Origin: DASQFU01 sp035632955
Lineage (GTDB): Bacteria; Eisenbacteria; RBG-16-71-46
DNA length: 44,268 bases
Assembly (NCBI GenBank): GCA_035632955.1
Contig: DASQFU010000232.1
Coordinates: forward strand, 1-44,268
Direction: 5' to 3'
Position numbers and translations under genes: made by a program. Every line of letters begins with the position of its first letter. The first letter of the stretch is position 1. This document shows positions 16,789 to 25,400 of the stretch, piece after piece. Below the pieces are notes generated by a model. It saw nothing but the letters and a program-made list of their open reading frames with translations. It was not told the DNA's origin and ran no database searches.

Positions 16789-18006
16789 TCACGGGCCGGC
16801 AGGCTCGAGGTGGGCGCCCTGGACGATCCACGCGCCGAGCTGCCGGCGCTCGTCGTCCGTCATGCCGGTCAGGTTGGCGGGCGGCATGGTCCGGGTCACG
16901 ACCGCCCGCACGAGAATGCGCTGGGCCAGGCGGCGGACGTGCTTCGGCTCTTCGACCACGACCCCGGCCGGAGGCCGAGGGAACGCCGGATTCGACGGGG
17001 TGGCCGCATGGCAGGTCGTGCAGCGCAGCTCGAGAATCGTTCGTACGGTTTCGTAGCGGACGGGCGGATGCGCCCTGAGGTCGGCGGTCGCCGTCGCCGA
17101 GACGGGAGTGCGGGTCGTCAGCGCCACCACCGCAACCAGCGCGGCGACGCCGGCGAGCACGACCAGCCGGTTGCTCCGGGCGTGGCGGTTCATCACGTAC
17201 TTCGCGGCGGCGCCGAACACGAACACCAACAGCAGCACGAGCCAGCTCCAGCGGCTGCCGTAGGTGGTTGGAAAGTGGCTGCTGAGCATCGTGAAAACGA
17301 CCGGCAGCGTCAGGTAATGATTGTGGATCGAACGTGTCTTCGCGCGCTCGCCGAGGCTCACGTCCACGGGCCGGCCGGCGCGGGTGGCGGCGAGCATCTG
17401 ATTCTGTGCCGGAATGATGCGGCGCCAGACGTTGGCCGCCATGATGGTCCCGAGCATCGCGCCAAGAGTCAGGTACCCGGCGCGCCCGCCATAGAGCGAG
17501 GTCAGGCCGAAAGCGCCGAGCCCGATCAGAGCGAACGAGACCAGCGCGGCGTGGACGGGACGCCTGGCGAGCGGTGATCGCCAGAGCGCGTCGTATGCGA
17601 GCCAGCCCGCCACCAGCAGCAGCACGGTCCACCCGAACGCCGCCCACGGTCCGCCCGGCGGCAAACCGCGCTCGAACCACAGGATGCCGCCGCCGCCGAG
17701 ATAGGAAACTACGATCAGCAGGAAGAACCCGCTGAGCCAGGTGGTATAGGCTTCCCATTTGAACCAATGAAGCTTCTGGGGCAGCTCGCCGGGCGCGAGC
17801 GATCTGCGCTTCACGACCTCGTAGAAGCCGCCGCTGTGAACCATCCACAGCTCGCCGACCACGGTTCCCTCGCGGGTTCTCGAGGGCGCCGTGAGGCTGC
17901 TGTCCATCCACATGAAAAGGAACGAGTCGCCGATCCACATGACGGCGGCGATCACGTGCGCCCACCGCAGGATCAGCTCCAGCCATTCGGAGACGAGCGG
18001 GTCCAA
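16789..18006 (-). CDS. puuD: Membrane-bound urate oxidase with C-terminal cytochrome c (PuuD-like)
   Basis: PuuD proteins oxidise urate at the inner membrane and pass electrons to their cytochrome c domain. Seen here: the family start VSEWLELILRWAHVIAAVMW, then IGDSFLFMWMDSSL, about seven further hydrophobic helices with conserved residues (RSIHNHYLTLPVVFTMLSSH), and a C-terminal cytochrome c (CTTCH heme site, Met ligand in RTMPPANLTGM). An upstream TTG at 18084 lies in the T-run of a terminator and cannot be the start. TTG at 18006 puts the start where family members begin, giving 405 aa, although no good ribosome-binding site is seen. No other purine-catabolism gene is present in the window. 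Confidence 0.87.
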   Translation of the reverse strand: MDPLVSEWLELILRWAHVIAAVMWIGDSFLFMWMDSSLTAPSRTREGTVVGELWMVHSGGFYEVVKRRSLAPGELPQKLHWFKWEAYTTWLSGFFLLIVVSYLGGGGILWFERGLPPGGPWAAFGWTVLLLVAGWLAYDALWRSPLARRPVHAALVSFALIGLGAFGLTSLYGGRAGYLTLGAMLGTIMAANVWRRIIPAQNQMLAATRAGRPVDVSLGERAKTRSIHNHYLTLPVVFTMLSSHFPTTYGSRWSWLVLLLVFVFGAAAKYVMNRHARSNRLVVLAGVAALVAVVALTTRTPVSATATADLRAHPPVRYETVRTILELRCTTCHAATPSNPAFPRPPAGVVVEEPKHVRRLAQRILVRAVVTRTMPPANLTGMTDDERRQLGAWIVQGAHLEPAGP

Positions 18007-18082
18007 GGAGGCGCAGGCTAAGCCCTTCCGTTCGGCCGCTGCAACCTGGAGCGCCGGAGCTTGCGCACGGGCCCGTCCGCCC

Positions 18083-18116
18083 AAAAAAACGGGGCCGGCC
18101 TTGGAAGGCCGGCCCC
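18083..18116 (-). terminator. Strong rho-independent terminator after the M15 peptidase gene
   Basis: A perfect 12-bp stem (GGGGCCGGCCTT / AAGGCCGGCCCC, loop 2 bases) at 18091-18116 is followed on the minus strand by one G and seven T residues (18083-18089). It terminates the peptidase transcript (stop at 18149) and insulates the urate oxidase gene. Confidence 0.85.
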
Positions 18117-18148
18117 TGGCGTGGACCTATCGGGTTCGACTCTAGTGT

Positions 18149-19207
18149 TCAACTCTCCCAGTTAGCATCGAAGCCGCGTACATCCACGTGTACAAAAGGC
18201 CCGTGACCGTGAGTCGAGCCATAGGTGCCGAGACCGCCCGAGAGATTGTCGCTCTTGTGCGAGTCCACCGTCTCGTCGATCAGCTTGCCGAGAACGCGGG
18301 CGTCCGCCACCGTGTGGCGTCCATCTCGATTCAGATCGTCCATGCGCCCGTCCGCCGGGAACTCGTCGATGAAGATGTCGGCCGCATCGCCGTAGTGATG
18401 CCGGCTGTAGGACGTCCGGTTGCCGATCGCCGCGTTGTAGAACGGTGTGCGGTAGGCGCTCATGATCTGAAACGTGCTGGCGCGGTGGCCGCGCTGGTTG
18501 GCGAGGGCCAGCAGTCCCTCGAGCTTCACCAGCAACGGCTGGCGCAGTACGACGTATTTCGGGTAGCCCCCGGCCTGCTTGCACATGAACTGTCCGAGCG
18601 AGAAATGCGGCGACACCGCGACGTTCACGTTCTCGGGCGTGACCTCGATGAACCCGCGCGGCGGGGCGTAAGCCGATTCGTGACCTGCGCGAGCGAGCGG
18701 ATAGCGACCGATCCGGTAGCCGTTCAGTCTCCCGCGCCGCGCTTCGCTGTAGGGAACCATGACGAATACGTTCAGCGTCATGCGACCGTGTGTGGCCGGG
18801 TTCGAGATCTCGATGGGATAGATGCCAGGAACGACCGGCGCGGTCCAGAGCCAGCGGTTGGCGCCGCTCGGGGTCGACCGCCCCGCATTGGCCGCGAGCG
18901 CGAAGACGCCACCGGTGCTCTGCATGCGGGGCGCCTCGCTTCCGGGCGCCGAGCCGCCGGTTGGGTCGATCTCGATCGCGACCGTCTCGCCCGGCAGCAC
19001 GAACATGCCCATCACACGGTAGCGGCTGACGGCATCGCCGAAGCGCACGCCGAAATTGGTGCGCTGTTCTCCAAAGCCGACGATCTCGATCGAGTCGACG
19101 ACCGGTACCGCGATCTCCGTGGCCAGAGTGGCATCGCCCACGGTCGTCGCGCCTGGAACGATGGCCGCGTGCTGGAGCACGAACATCAGGAGCAAATCCC
19201 AGATCAT
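18149..19207 (-). CDS. Exported M15-type zinc D-Ala-D-Ala carboxypeptidase-like protein (352 aa)
   Basis: It is probably a peptidoglycan peptidase in the periplasm. A short N-terminal hydrophobic segment (MIWDLLLMFVLQHAAIVPG) acts as signal. Residues about 35-150 form a beta-rich accessory domain. Residues about 200-350 are peptidase M15A-like: IMSAYRTPFYNAAIG, the zinc motif SRHHYGDAADIFID (His 270, Asp 277) and the last ligand in HVDVRG (His 340). Between the ligands is DLNRDGRHTVADAR (about 292-305), a calcium-loop sequence like a dockerin or EF-hand half. The start has GGAGATTGC just upstream. It is followed by a strong terminator and stands alone. The catalytic Asp/Glu cannot be fixed by eye. 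Confidence 0.85.
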   Translation of the reverse strand: MIWDLLLMFVLQHAAIVPGATTVGDATLATEIAVPVVDSIEIVGFGEQRTNFGVRFGDAVSRYRVMGMFVLPGETVAIEIDPTGGSAPGSEAPRMQSTGGVFALAANAGRSTPSGANRWLWTAPVVPGIYPIEISNPATHGRMTLNVFVMVPYSEARRGRLNGYRIGRYPLARAGHESAYAPPRGFIEVTPENVNVAVSPHFSLGQFMCKQAGGYPKYVVLRQPLLVKLEGLLALANQRGHRASTFQIMSAYRTPFYNAAIGNRTSYSRHHYGDAADIFIDEFPADGRMDDLNRDGRHTVADARVLGKLIDETVDSHKSDNLSGGLGTYGSTHGHGPFVHVDVRGFDANWES

Positions 19208-19600
19208 GCAATCTCCAAAAAGATGAGAGTGAAGAGCGATGCCCCGACCACGCCTGCACAGCCTACGGCCAAACGAGACGTGCGCGGTTCATCGGTCTCG
19301 AGCGACGGCGATTCAAGGATTCCCACCGGATGGCGACTCGCGAGCCAGCGGCGATCGAAGCCACCCTTGAGCGGATATCCTTAGATGGGAGAGCGACGAA
19401 ATCGACTGTCGAGGAAACGTCAATGAAGCGAGAAACAATATCGGATCGAATGCGAATTACACAGGCAAATCACTGTGAAACCCAATTCGTCACGCGTTTT
19501 TCGAGCGTGCGACCTTCGACGCTCCGGCGTCGAGCGATGATAGGTGGCTGGACGCGTCTCTTCGCGTCGGGCACCATAAGACCGGATTTCGTGGATCGAC
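19208..19600. other. 393-base intergenic region between divergent envelope genes
   Basis: No coding frame is convincing. It must hold the promoters of the M15 peptidase (minus) and the LEA14-like lipoprotein (plus). It is less GC-rich than its surroundings (for example AATGCGAATTACACAGGC near 19449). A 7-bp hairpin TCGACGC-TCCG-GCGTCGA lies at 19516-19533 without a T-run. Confidence 0.4.
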
Positions 19601-20212
19601 ATGGAGACATTCATCGTGCGATTGCGCCTCTTCTGCCTCGCCCTTGGCATCGCGGCCGTGCCGGCCCTCTTGTTGGGCTGCGCCACGCTCCAGGAGATCG
19701 CGGCGCTACGACAGGTCGCGTTCTCGATCGATCGGGTGAGCGACGTGCGGATCGCCGGAGTGCGCGTCGAGGGAACGCGGAGCTATGGTGATCTAGGCGC
19801 CGCGGACGTCGCCAGGCTGGTTGCGGCCGCCGGCGCCCGTGCTGTCCCGCTGGACATGATTCTGCACGTGCGCGCCGAGAATCCCGCGACGAACGAAGTG
19901 TCCGCGCGCTTGGTCGCGCTCGACTGGAAGTTCTTCATCGAAGCTCGCCAGATCGTGGATGGAAGTCTACCCGGCGAGTTTCGACTGCCACCGGGTGAGC
20001 CAGTCGACGTGCCGTTAGCGATGCGATTCGATCTGGTCGACTTCTTCGGCGGCGGGGCGCGCGAGCTGTTCGACCTGGCGCTGGCGCTCTCGGGTCAGGG
20101 TGGCAGGAGCCGGGAGATTCGCCTCGAGGCTATGCCGACGATCCAGACGGGAATCGGACCGATCCGCTACCCCGACCCGATCGTGATTCGCCGGCGAGTG
20201 GGATCGCAGTAG
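19601..20212 (+). CDS. LEA14-like (water-stress/WHy domain) lipoprotein (203 aa)
   Basis: The N-terminus ends in PALLLGCATL, a lipobox with Cys 27, so it is membrane-anchored. The rest follows the LEA type 2 / WHy fold: VSDVRIAGVRVEGTRSYGDL, ILHVRAENPATNEVSARLVA then LDWKFFIEARQIVDGSLPG, and a final beta-sheet. These proteins are small immunoglobulin-like domains associated with stress; the exact job is unknown. The ATG at 19601 lacks a strong ribosome-binding site; a GTG at 19616 would also give a valid signal peptide. It is convergent with RlpA (4-base gap). Confidence 0.8.
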   Translation: METFIVRLRLFCLALGIAAVPALLLGCATLQEIAALRQVAFSIDRVSDVRIAGVRVEGTRSYGDLGAADVARLVAAAGARAVPLDMILHVRAENPATNEVSARLVALDWKFFIEARQIVDGSLPGEFRLPPGEPVDVPLAMRFDLVDFFGGGARELFDLALALSGQGGRSREIRLEAMPTIQTGIGPIRYPDPIVIRRRVGSQ

Positions 20213-20216
20213 CCGG

Positions 20217-20618
20217 CTAAGACAGCACTCTCACACGCACGCGGGCGAGCCCGCGTTGCGTGATCCCGAGCTGCCGCGCGGCTTCGTAGGAAAGATCGAT
20301 GATCCGATCGCGCTTCACGGGCCCGCGATCGTTGATCCGAACCACGACCTGTTTGCCGTTCTCGAGATTCGTCACACGCACGCGCGTGTCGAATGGCAGC
20401 GTCCGATGCGCGGCGGTCAAACGGCGCTGGTCGAAGGCCTCGCCGCTGGCGGTGCGCCGGCCGTGGAACGACGCGCCGTAGTAGGAAGCGACCCCGACCG
20501 AGCCCCGATCCCTGATGAGCGGGCGGGTCGTGGCGCAACCGGCCAGACCGAGCAACGCGAGCGCGAGCGCTGCGGCTAGGGCCAGCCACGACCGGCTGAG
20601 GCGGATCCGAGGCGCCAT
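20217..20618 (-). CDS. rlpA: RlpA-like lipoprotein, double-psi beta-barrel (133 aa)
   Basis: It is a lipoprotein (LALALLGLAGCATTR, lipidated Cys 28) with a complete RlpA double-psi beta-barrel: GVASYYGASFHGRRTASGEA, LTAAHRTLPFDTRVRVTNLE, and VVVRINDRGPVKRDRIIDLS. In Pseudomonas, RlpA is a lytic transglycosylase acting on denuded glycans; the His in AAHRTLP and the Asp in INDRGP are at the positions used there. There is no SPOR domain, so this is the short form. Longer in-frame starts upstream lie in unlikely sequence. The ATG at 20618 lacks a good ribosome-binding site but fits the signal. Confidence 0.88.
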   Translation of the reverse strand: MAPRIRLSRSWLALAAALALALLGLAGCATTRPLIRDRGSVGVASYYGASFHGRRTASGEAFDQRRLTAAHRTLPFDTRVRVTNLENGKQVVVRINDRGPVKRDRIIDLSYEAARQLGITQRGLARVRVRVLS

Positions 20619-20738
20619 ACCCTGGATTATCGGCGCGGCCGCCCGCGAAGGACACCCTCTTCCCGGAGAACGGAGATTGCGTGCTTCCGGCCCCGCCGAT
20701 ACGCTCGTGCCGGCAACGACTCGAGGATCGTTGCGGCG

Positions 20739-21089
20739 ATGACCGGGTCGGCTGTGGGTCTGCTGATCGGCGATCGGATCGTCGCTGGCGCCGGCTACTC
20801 CTTCGCACAGAGCGTGTACGTGAACGTTCTGACCGTGGCCGGCGCCCTGATCGGCTGGAGCATCGCCCTCAGCATCGAGCCGTCCCGGAACGAGGAGGCC
20901 GCTTACCTCGGCGCCACCAGCCTCAGGGCGATCGTCGGCTACGCCGCGGGAGTCCGGCTGCAAGCCAAGGGAGGCCGGCCCGACCGGCTCTCTTCGCTGC
21001 GCTTCGGAATCGAGCCACGCCGGGTGATGGTCGAACGCGGGCGCACGGCGCTGGTTCCTCATCTCACCGTCACGCAGCCGCTGCCCTGA
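20739..21089 (+). pseudogene. Membrane-protein fragment, probably remnant of a larger gene (116 aa)
   Basis: The frame MTGSAVGLLIGDRIVAGAGY continues SFAQSVYVNVLTVAGALIGW and NEEAAYLGATSLRAIVGYAA, i.e. Gly-rich transmembrane helices and loops, as in the C-terminal part of longer Gly-zipper membrane proteins of such bacteria. It begins abruptly inside a helix with only a partial ribosome-binding site (GAGGA), and the in-frame upstream sequence is Arg-rich and random-looking. I therefore think it is the tail of a decayed gene, but an intact small protein is possible. It ends 42 bases before a strong hairpin terminator. Confidence 0.45.
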
Positions 21090-21130
21090 CGCCCGCCGGC
21101 GCACTCAAGCGGCTGCGCCGAGAGATGTCG

Positions 21131-21158
21131 AGGGGCTCGGGACAAGTCCCGAGCCCCT
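21131..21158. terminator. 12-bp perfect hairpin between convergent genes
   Basis: AGGGGCTCGGGA-CAAG-TCCCGAGCCCCT is a perfect 12-bp stem. It lies between the plus-strand fragment (stop 21089) and the minus-strand coiled-coil gene (stop 21180). No long T-run follows on either side, so termination is likely but not classical. Confidence 0.65.
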
Positions 21159-21179
21159 CTGCACCAGCGCCGCGGTGCT

Positions 21180-22052
21180 CTAAGCCGTCACGATAACGAG
21201 GTGTCTCACCTTCCTGAATTCCTTCGGATTGACGATGTGCAGCTCCGTCCGGCCCTCGACGACCCTGAGCTCGTAGCTCGAGACCGGCTGCGCGCTCAGC
21301 ACCCTGGCCTTCTCGGACGGGATCACCACCATGGTCTCCTGGTCGGTATCGAGAGGCTGGAACACGCCGAGGTTGGAGCTGCCCGACGGCTGCAGGGTCT
21401 TGCCGAGGCCGAGAACGCCGCCCGATGCCATGACGACGCCCGACTCGGTCAGCTCCTTCTTCGAGCCGACGACGTAGTAGACGGTCGCGAGCTCACGCCG
21501 CTTCTCTTCGATCGCCCGTTCCTTGACTCGCAGCGAATCCTGGTTGTCCTGGACCTCGGTGACCAGCCCCACGACTTCGGTCTGCAATGAGTCGACGCGC
21601 GTCGAGAGCTGGCCGATCAGGCCTTCCTTTTCGACCACCGTCCGCTTGAGATTGGAGACCATCCGCTCCAGGCCGCCGATCCGCATGCCGCTCTTGCCCA
21701 GACTGGCTTCGAGCTGGTGAATCCTCTCCTTGTTGCGCACGATGCTCGCGCGCAGCACGCCGATGCGGTCGAGGGCTTCCCGGCTGTCGGGCCCCGTGAG
21801 CTGCCGCTCGGTCTTGAGATCCTGAGACAACATCTGCACGTTCGTGTCTCCGAGCGAAATGGCGTTGAGGCTGTCCTGAATCTCGGCAATTGCCTCGATG
21901 GTTTCGGCGTATTGATTGCGCACGGTCTCTTCCGCGGCTTTCATCTCGACGTAGTTGGCGGTCGTCTTCCGGTACTGCATGAAGAGGACGGCAGTGGTCC
22001 CGACCAATACGGCGATCACGGCAATCAGGGCGATTCGGGCAGGTCTGCTCAT
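21180..22052 (-). CDS. Membrane-anchored coiled-coil protein (290 aa)
   Basis: An N-terminal helix (RIALIAVIAVLVGTTAVLFM, about residues 6-25) anchors a long periplasmic coiled coil (about 30-195, heptads such as LERMVSNLKRTVVEKEGLIG and QLSTRVDSLQTEVVGL). The C-terminal domain begins ATVYYVVGSKKELTESGVV and contains GLGKTLQPSG and IVNPKEFRKVRHLVIVT. That C-terminal motif is typical of a widespread family in Bacteroidota and allies, some of whose members are annotated as collagen-binding adhesin-like; function here is unproven. The start at 22052 follows TGGAGGAAACAACC; the frame extends further upstream but lacks family sequence there. It is probably a single-gene unit. Confidence 0.85.
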   Translation of the reverse strand: MSRPARIALIAVIAVLVGTTAVLFMQYRKTTANYVEMKAAEETVRNQYAETIEAIAEIQDSLNAISLGDTNVQMLSQDLKTERQLTGPDSREALDRIGVLRASIVRNKERIHQLEASLGKSGMRIGGLERMVSNLKRTVVEKEGLIGQLSTRVDSLQTEVVGLVTEVQDNQDSLRVKERAIEEKRRELATVYYVVGSKKELTESGVVMASGGVLGLGKTLQPSGSSNLGVFQPLDTDQETMVVIPSEKARVLSAQPVSSYELRVVEGRTELHIVNPKEFRKVRHLVIVTA

Positions 22053-22411
22053 GGTTGTTTCCTCCAGGGATGTTCGTTCTGGGGACTCGAGTGGGGGGCT
22101 GGAAAGTCGAGCCGATCGCCAGGGGGCAGTGGGGTCGTCTCGGGGCGCGGCCCGGGCTGTTGCCTCCCCGTCATCGATGTCCGGGCATGCTACGTCATAC
22201 CATCCTTGATGCGCGATTTCGCCCGCAAAACTCGATTGTCTTGCGTCGTCAGAACGCCGACATCGCGACGCGCAGCAGTCATGACAGCACGATGAAGTAT
22301 CCATGACCACGCGCACATTCCCTTCACTTCTTCATGTCACGAGGCGCCGCACGCGACGACCTCGTAGGGCGCTCATCCCATGCGCGCGCGTGCAGCGCTG
22401 GGATGGCCCAG
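22053..22411. other. Intergenic stretch upstream of the coiled-coil gene
   Basis: No gene is convincing. It holds the promoter region of the minus-strand coiled-coil gene. It includes a less GC-rich patch at 22190-22340. No clear -10/-35 pair stands out. Confidence 0.4.
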
Positions 22412-22443
22412 CGAAAACGCGAGCGCTTGTGCGAAGCGCTCGC
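22412..22443 (-). terminator. Rho-independent terminator of the copper-oxidase-like gene
   Basis: On the minus strand ACGCGAGCGCTT-CGCAC-AAGCGCTCGCGT is a perfect 12-bp stem followed by TTT (22412-22415 read TTTT including the last pair). It lies 29 bases after the stop at 22472. Confidence 0.8.
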
Positions 22444-22471
22444 GTCGTTCGATATGGCTATGGCGGTCGTT

Positions 22472-25400
22472 TTAGCGTCGCAAGAGGAGCTTGCCGCCGC
22501 GCGCCTGGCCGCCGAACTCGAGCCGGTAGAGATACAGCCCTGCCCCTGCCTGCCGCCCATGCAGGTCTGTGCCGTCCCACGTGGCCTGCGCGAAGCCGCC
22601 GGGCACCTCCTCGTCCAGCAGCCGCTTCACGACCCGGCCGGCGACGTTGTAGATCGTGAGGCGGACGCGGCCTGGTTGTGGCAGCGCGTAGGAGATGACG
22701 GTGTTGGTCGAGAATGGATTGGGACGTGCGGGACGGAGCACGAGCAGCGCCTCGAGCGGCTGGTGAAGTAGCTCGGTCCTCGCGACCGCGCCGAGCCTGA
22801 GATCCAGGGTCGGTGGATGGGAACCCTCCTTCGAGCTGTAGTACACGCTGTTCGTGTGGCTGCTCGTCAGCCCGAAGCTGAAGATGCCGTTGCCCGTGAT
22901 CGCCGAAGTGACGTCGAACTGCACCCAGGTGCCGGTGTTCACGGTGCTGAGCGTCGAGAGCGCGTTGCCGAACAGCGCCGGCGAGGTCGCCCACGTGACC
23001 CCGGACTCGGTCCACGGCGTTCCTTCCATTCCGGATACGTGCTCGGGACACGTGCAGACGTCGGGGTAGCAGCAGCATTCACTGCCGACCCCGCACACCA
23101 TCGTGCCGGTGCTGATCGGATACTCGTTGGAGGCCGTGAAGATCGAACCGCCGACCGGGCTCGCGTCGGTGACGTAGAGCCGCAGCTTGGCTCCCAGCAC
23201 CGGTCCGGTGACGCCTTGCACGTCGAACTTGAGATAGAAGCGATAGTCCTTCGATTCGTCGCGGGCGCGAAGCGTCGTCTGCGATCCGTAGTTCTTGGTC
23301 ATGCCGCCCTCGTAGACGTGAGCATCGGCCAGCGGCTGGAAGCTGAGCGCGGAGACGGGCGGGGGCGACGTGACGTCGAAGTTCTGCGCACTGAGGCCGC
23401 TGCCGGCGCCGTTCGTGACGGAGAGAAGACCGGTGGTGGCGCTCGCAGGGACCGTGGCGCGTAGCTGCGTCGCGGAGATCGCGGTCCAGCTCGCCGCAGC
23501 GCCGTTGAAGGCGACCGCCGTCACCCCCGTGAAGTTGGTTCCGGTCACGATCACCTCGGTGCCGGGAGGGCCGCTCGCGGGCGCCAGGGACGTGATCTCG
23601 GGCGGCAAAGCGGGACCGGGAGACGAGTCGAGCTGAATCACGAGCTCGGGCGGCCGCGAGCCCTCGCGCGTCGAGTAGTAGCAACTGTTCGTCGATGACG
23701 TCGTGAGCGCGAAACTGATCGGATCGCCGTTCTGCACCGCCGCCGTGACGTCGAGCTCCACCCAGTTGTTGGCGGTTGCGGCGCCGCTCCGGGCAATGGC
23801 AGCGCTGGAGATCAACGGCGCGTTGGAGCTGTTGATCCCGGTCTCGGCCCATTCGTTCCCGACGCGGAAGACAGACCCTCCGTCGTCACTGGCATCGGTG
23901 CAGAACAGACGCAGGCGTGCGCTCTGCACCGGCGCGGTGATGCCGGTAGGCGTGAAGCGGAGGTAGATGCGGTATTCGGGGTCGCCGAATCGCACCCGCA
24001 TCGAGATCGAGGTGCCGGAGGTCGTCGTTGAGCCGAGCTTGATCTGAGCGTCGGCGACCGGCGTGAAGGTGAGGTCGGATCCGGGTGGCGGGCTGGTGTG
24101 AGCCAGCGCGAAGTCCGACGCCGTATATCCGATCTCGACCACCACCACCTGCTGGACCTTGGGCGAGTAACCGAATGCCGTGGCGGTCACGTCGTAGGAT
24201 CCGGGAAGGACGTTCGACAGCCGATAGCGTCCAAGGTTGTCGGTCAACGTCGAGCCGCCGGGGTAGGACACCGTCGCCCCGACGATCGGCTGCGACGTCG
24301 TGGCGTCGACGACCTCTCCTTCGATATGGGGATTCTGGCGTTGGAGTGCGAAATCGATCCGCGACTCGACGCCACCCGGCAGCGACAGGGTCGTGTCCGA
24401 CGTTTGGTATCCGAAGGCCGACGCGACGACCGTGTGATTGCCCGGTGGCAGGCCGGCGATGTTGTAGTCGCCCGCCGCATTGGTCGTGACGCTGCCGCCA
24501 TTGTAGGTCACGGTCGCGCCCGCGATGGCTGCGCCCGTGGCGCCGTTCGTCACCCGCCCGACGATTCTCGCGGGCGCCGAGAGCTGGAAGTCGAGCGTCG
24601 ACGTGCCGCCGGGAACAACGGTCACCGAGCTGGTGCGATTGCCGTATCCCGGGGCGGCCGCGGTCACGCTGTGCTCGCCCGGCGAGACGTTCGACAGCAC
24701 GTAGTCGCCGACGACGTTCGTGGTGGTCGAGCCGCCGTTGTAGGTCACGGTCGCGCCGGCGATAGCGCTGCCGTTGCCGAGAGCGGTCACGCGGCCGCGG
24801 ATCGTGCCGGGAGAGAGGTTGCCGGTCGAGTCGAGCCGGATCCAGGACGCCACCGAGGGAACGCCGTTGGTCTTGCGAATGACGAGCAGGTAGTAGCCCG
24901 GCGGCGCCAGGTTCGAGTTCGCCGGCGTGTCCACGGAAAGGGTGCCCGCGGTCGGGCCGCCGCGGAACGTGAGCGGAACGTAGCGCTCGTTCATGTCGAT
25001 CGCGTGCGTCGGGGCACAGGGACGCAGCAAAGCGACGCGATCGATGCCGGCGGCATCCGGCGTGGAAAGGGTGAAGGTTCCGCCATACGAAGCGCTGGCC
25101 GGCGAGGACGTGATCGTCGGACGAGCGCCTTTGTAGAAGTACGGCGGCGTATAGATCTGAGCCCGGAGTCGCCCGCTGCCCTCGCCGCCCGCCGTCACCA
25201 CCCGGCCATCCGGCAGGAGCAGCGCCGTCGAGTGGTACATGCGAGCCTCCGCCATCGCGGCCACCGTGGTCCACGTCTCCGTGTTCGGGTTCCAGATCTC
25301 GCCAGCAAGGACGGCCTGGCTCTCGGAATCACCCGAGCGCGAGCCGCCGACCGCCATCACCGAGCCGTCGAGGAGAATGACCAGGTTGTGGCGCCGGCGC

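Noticed and set aside
18188..19384. 398-codon plus-strand frame opposite the M15 peptidase
   Set aside because: Shadow frame; zinc motifs are on the minus strand.
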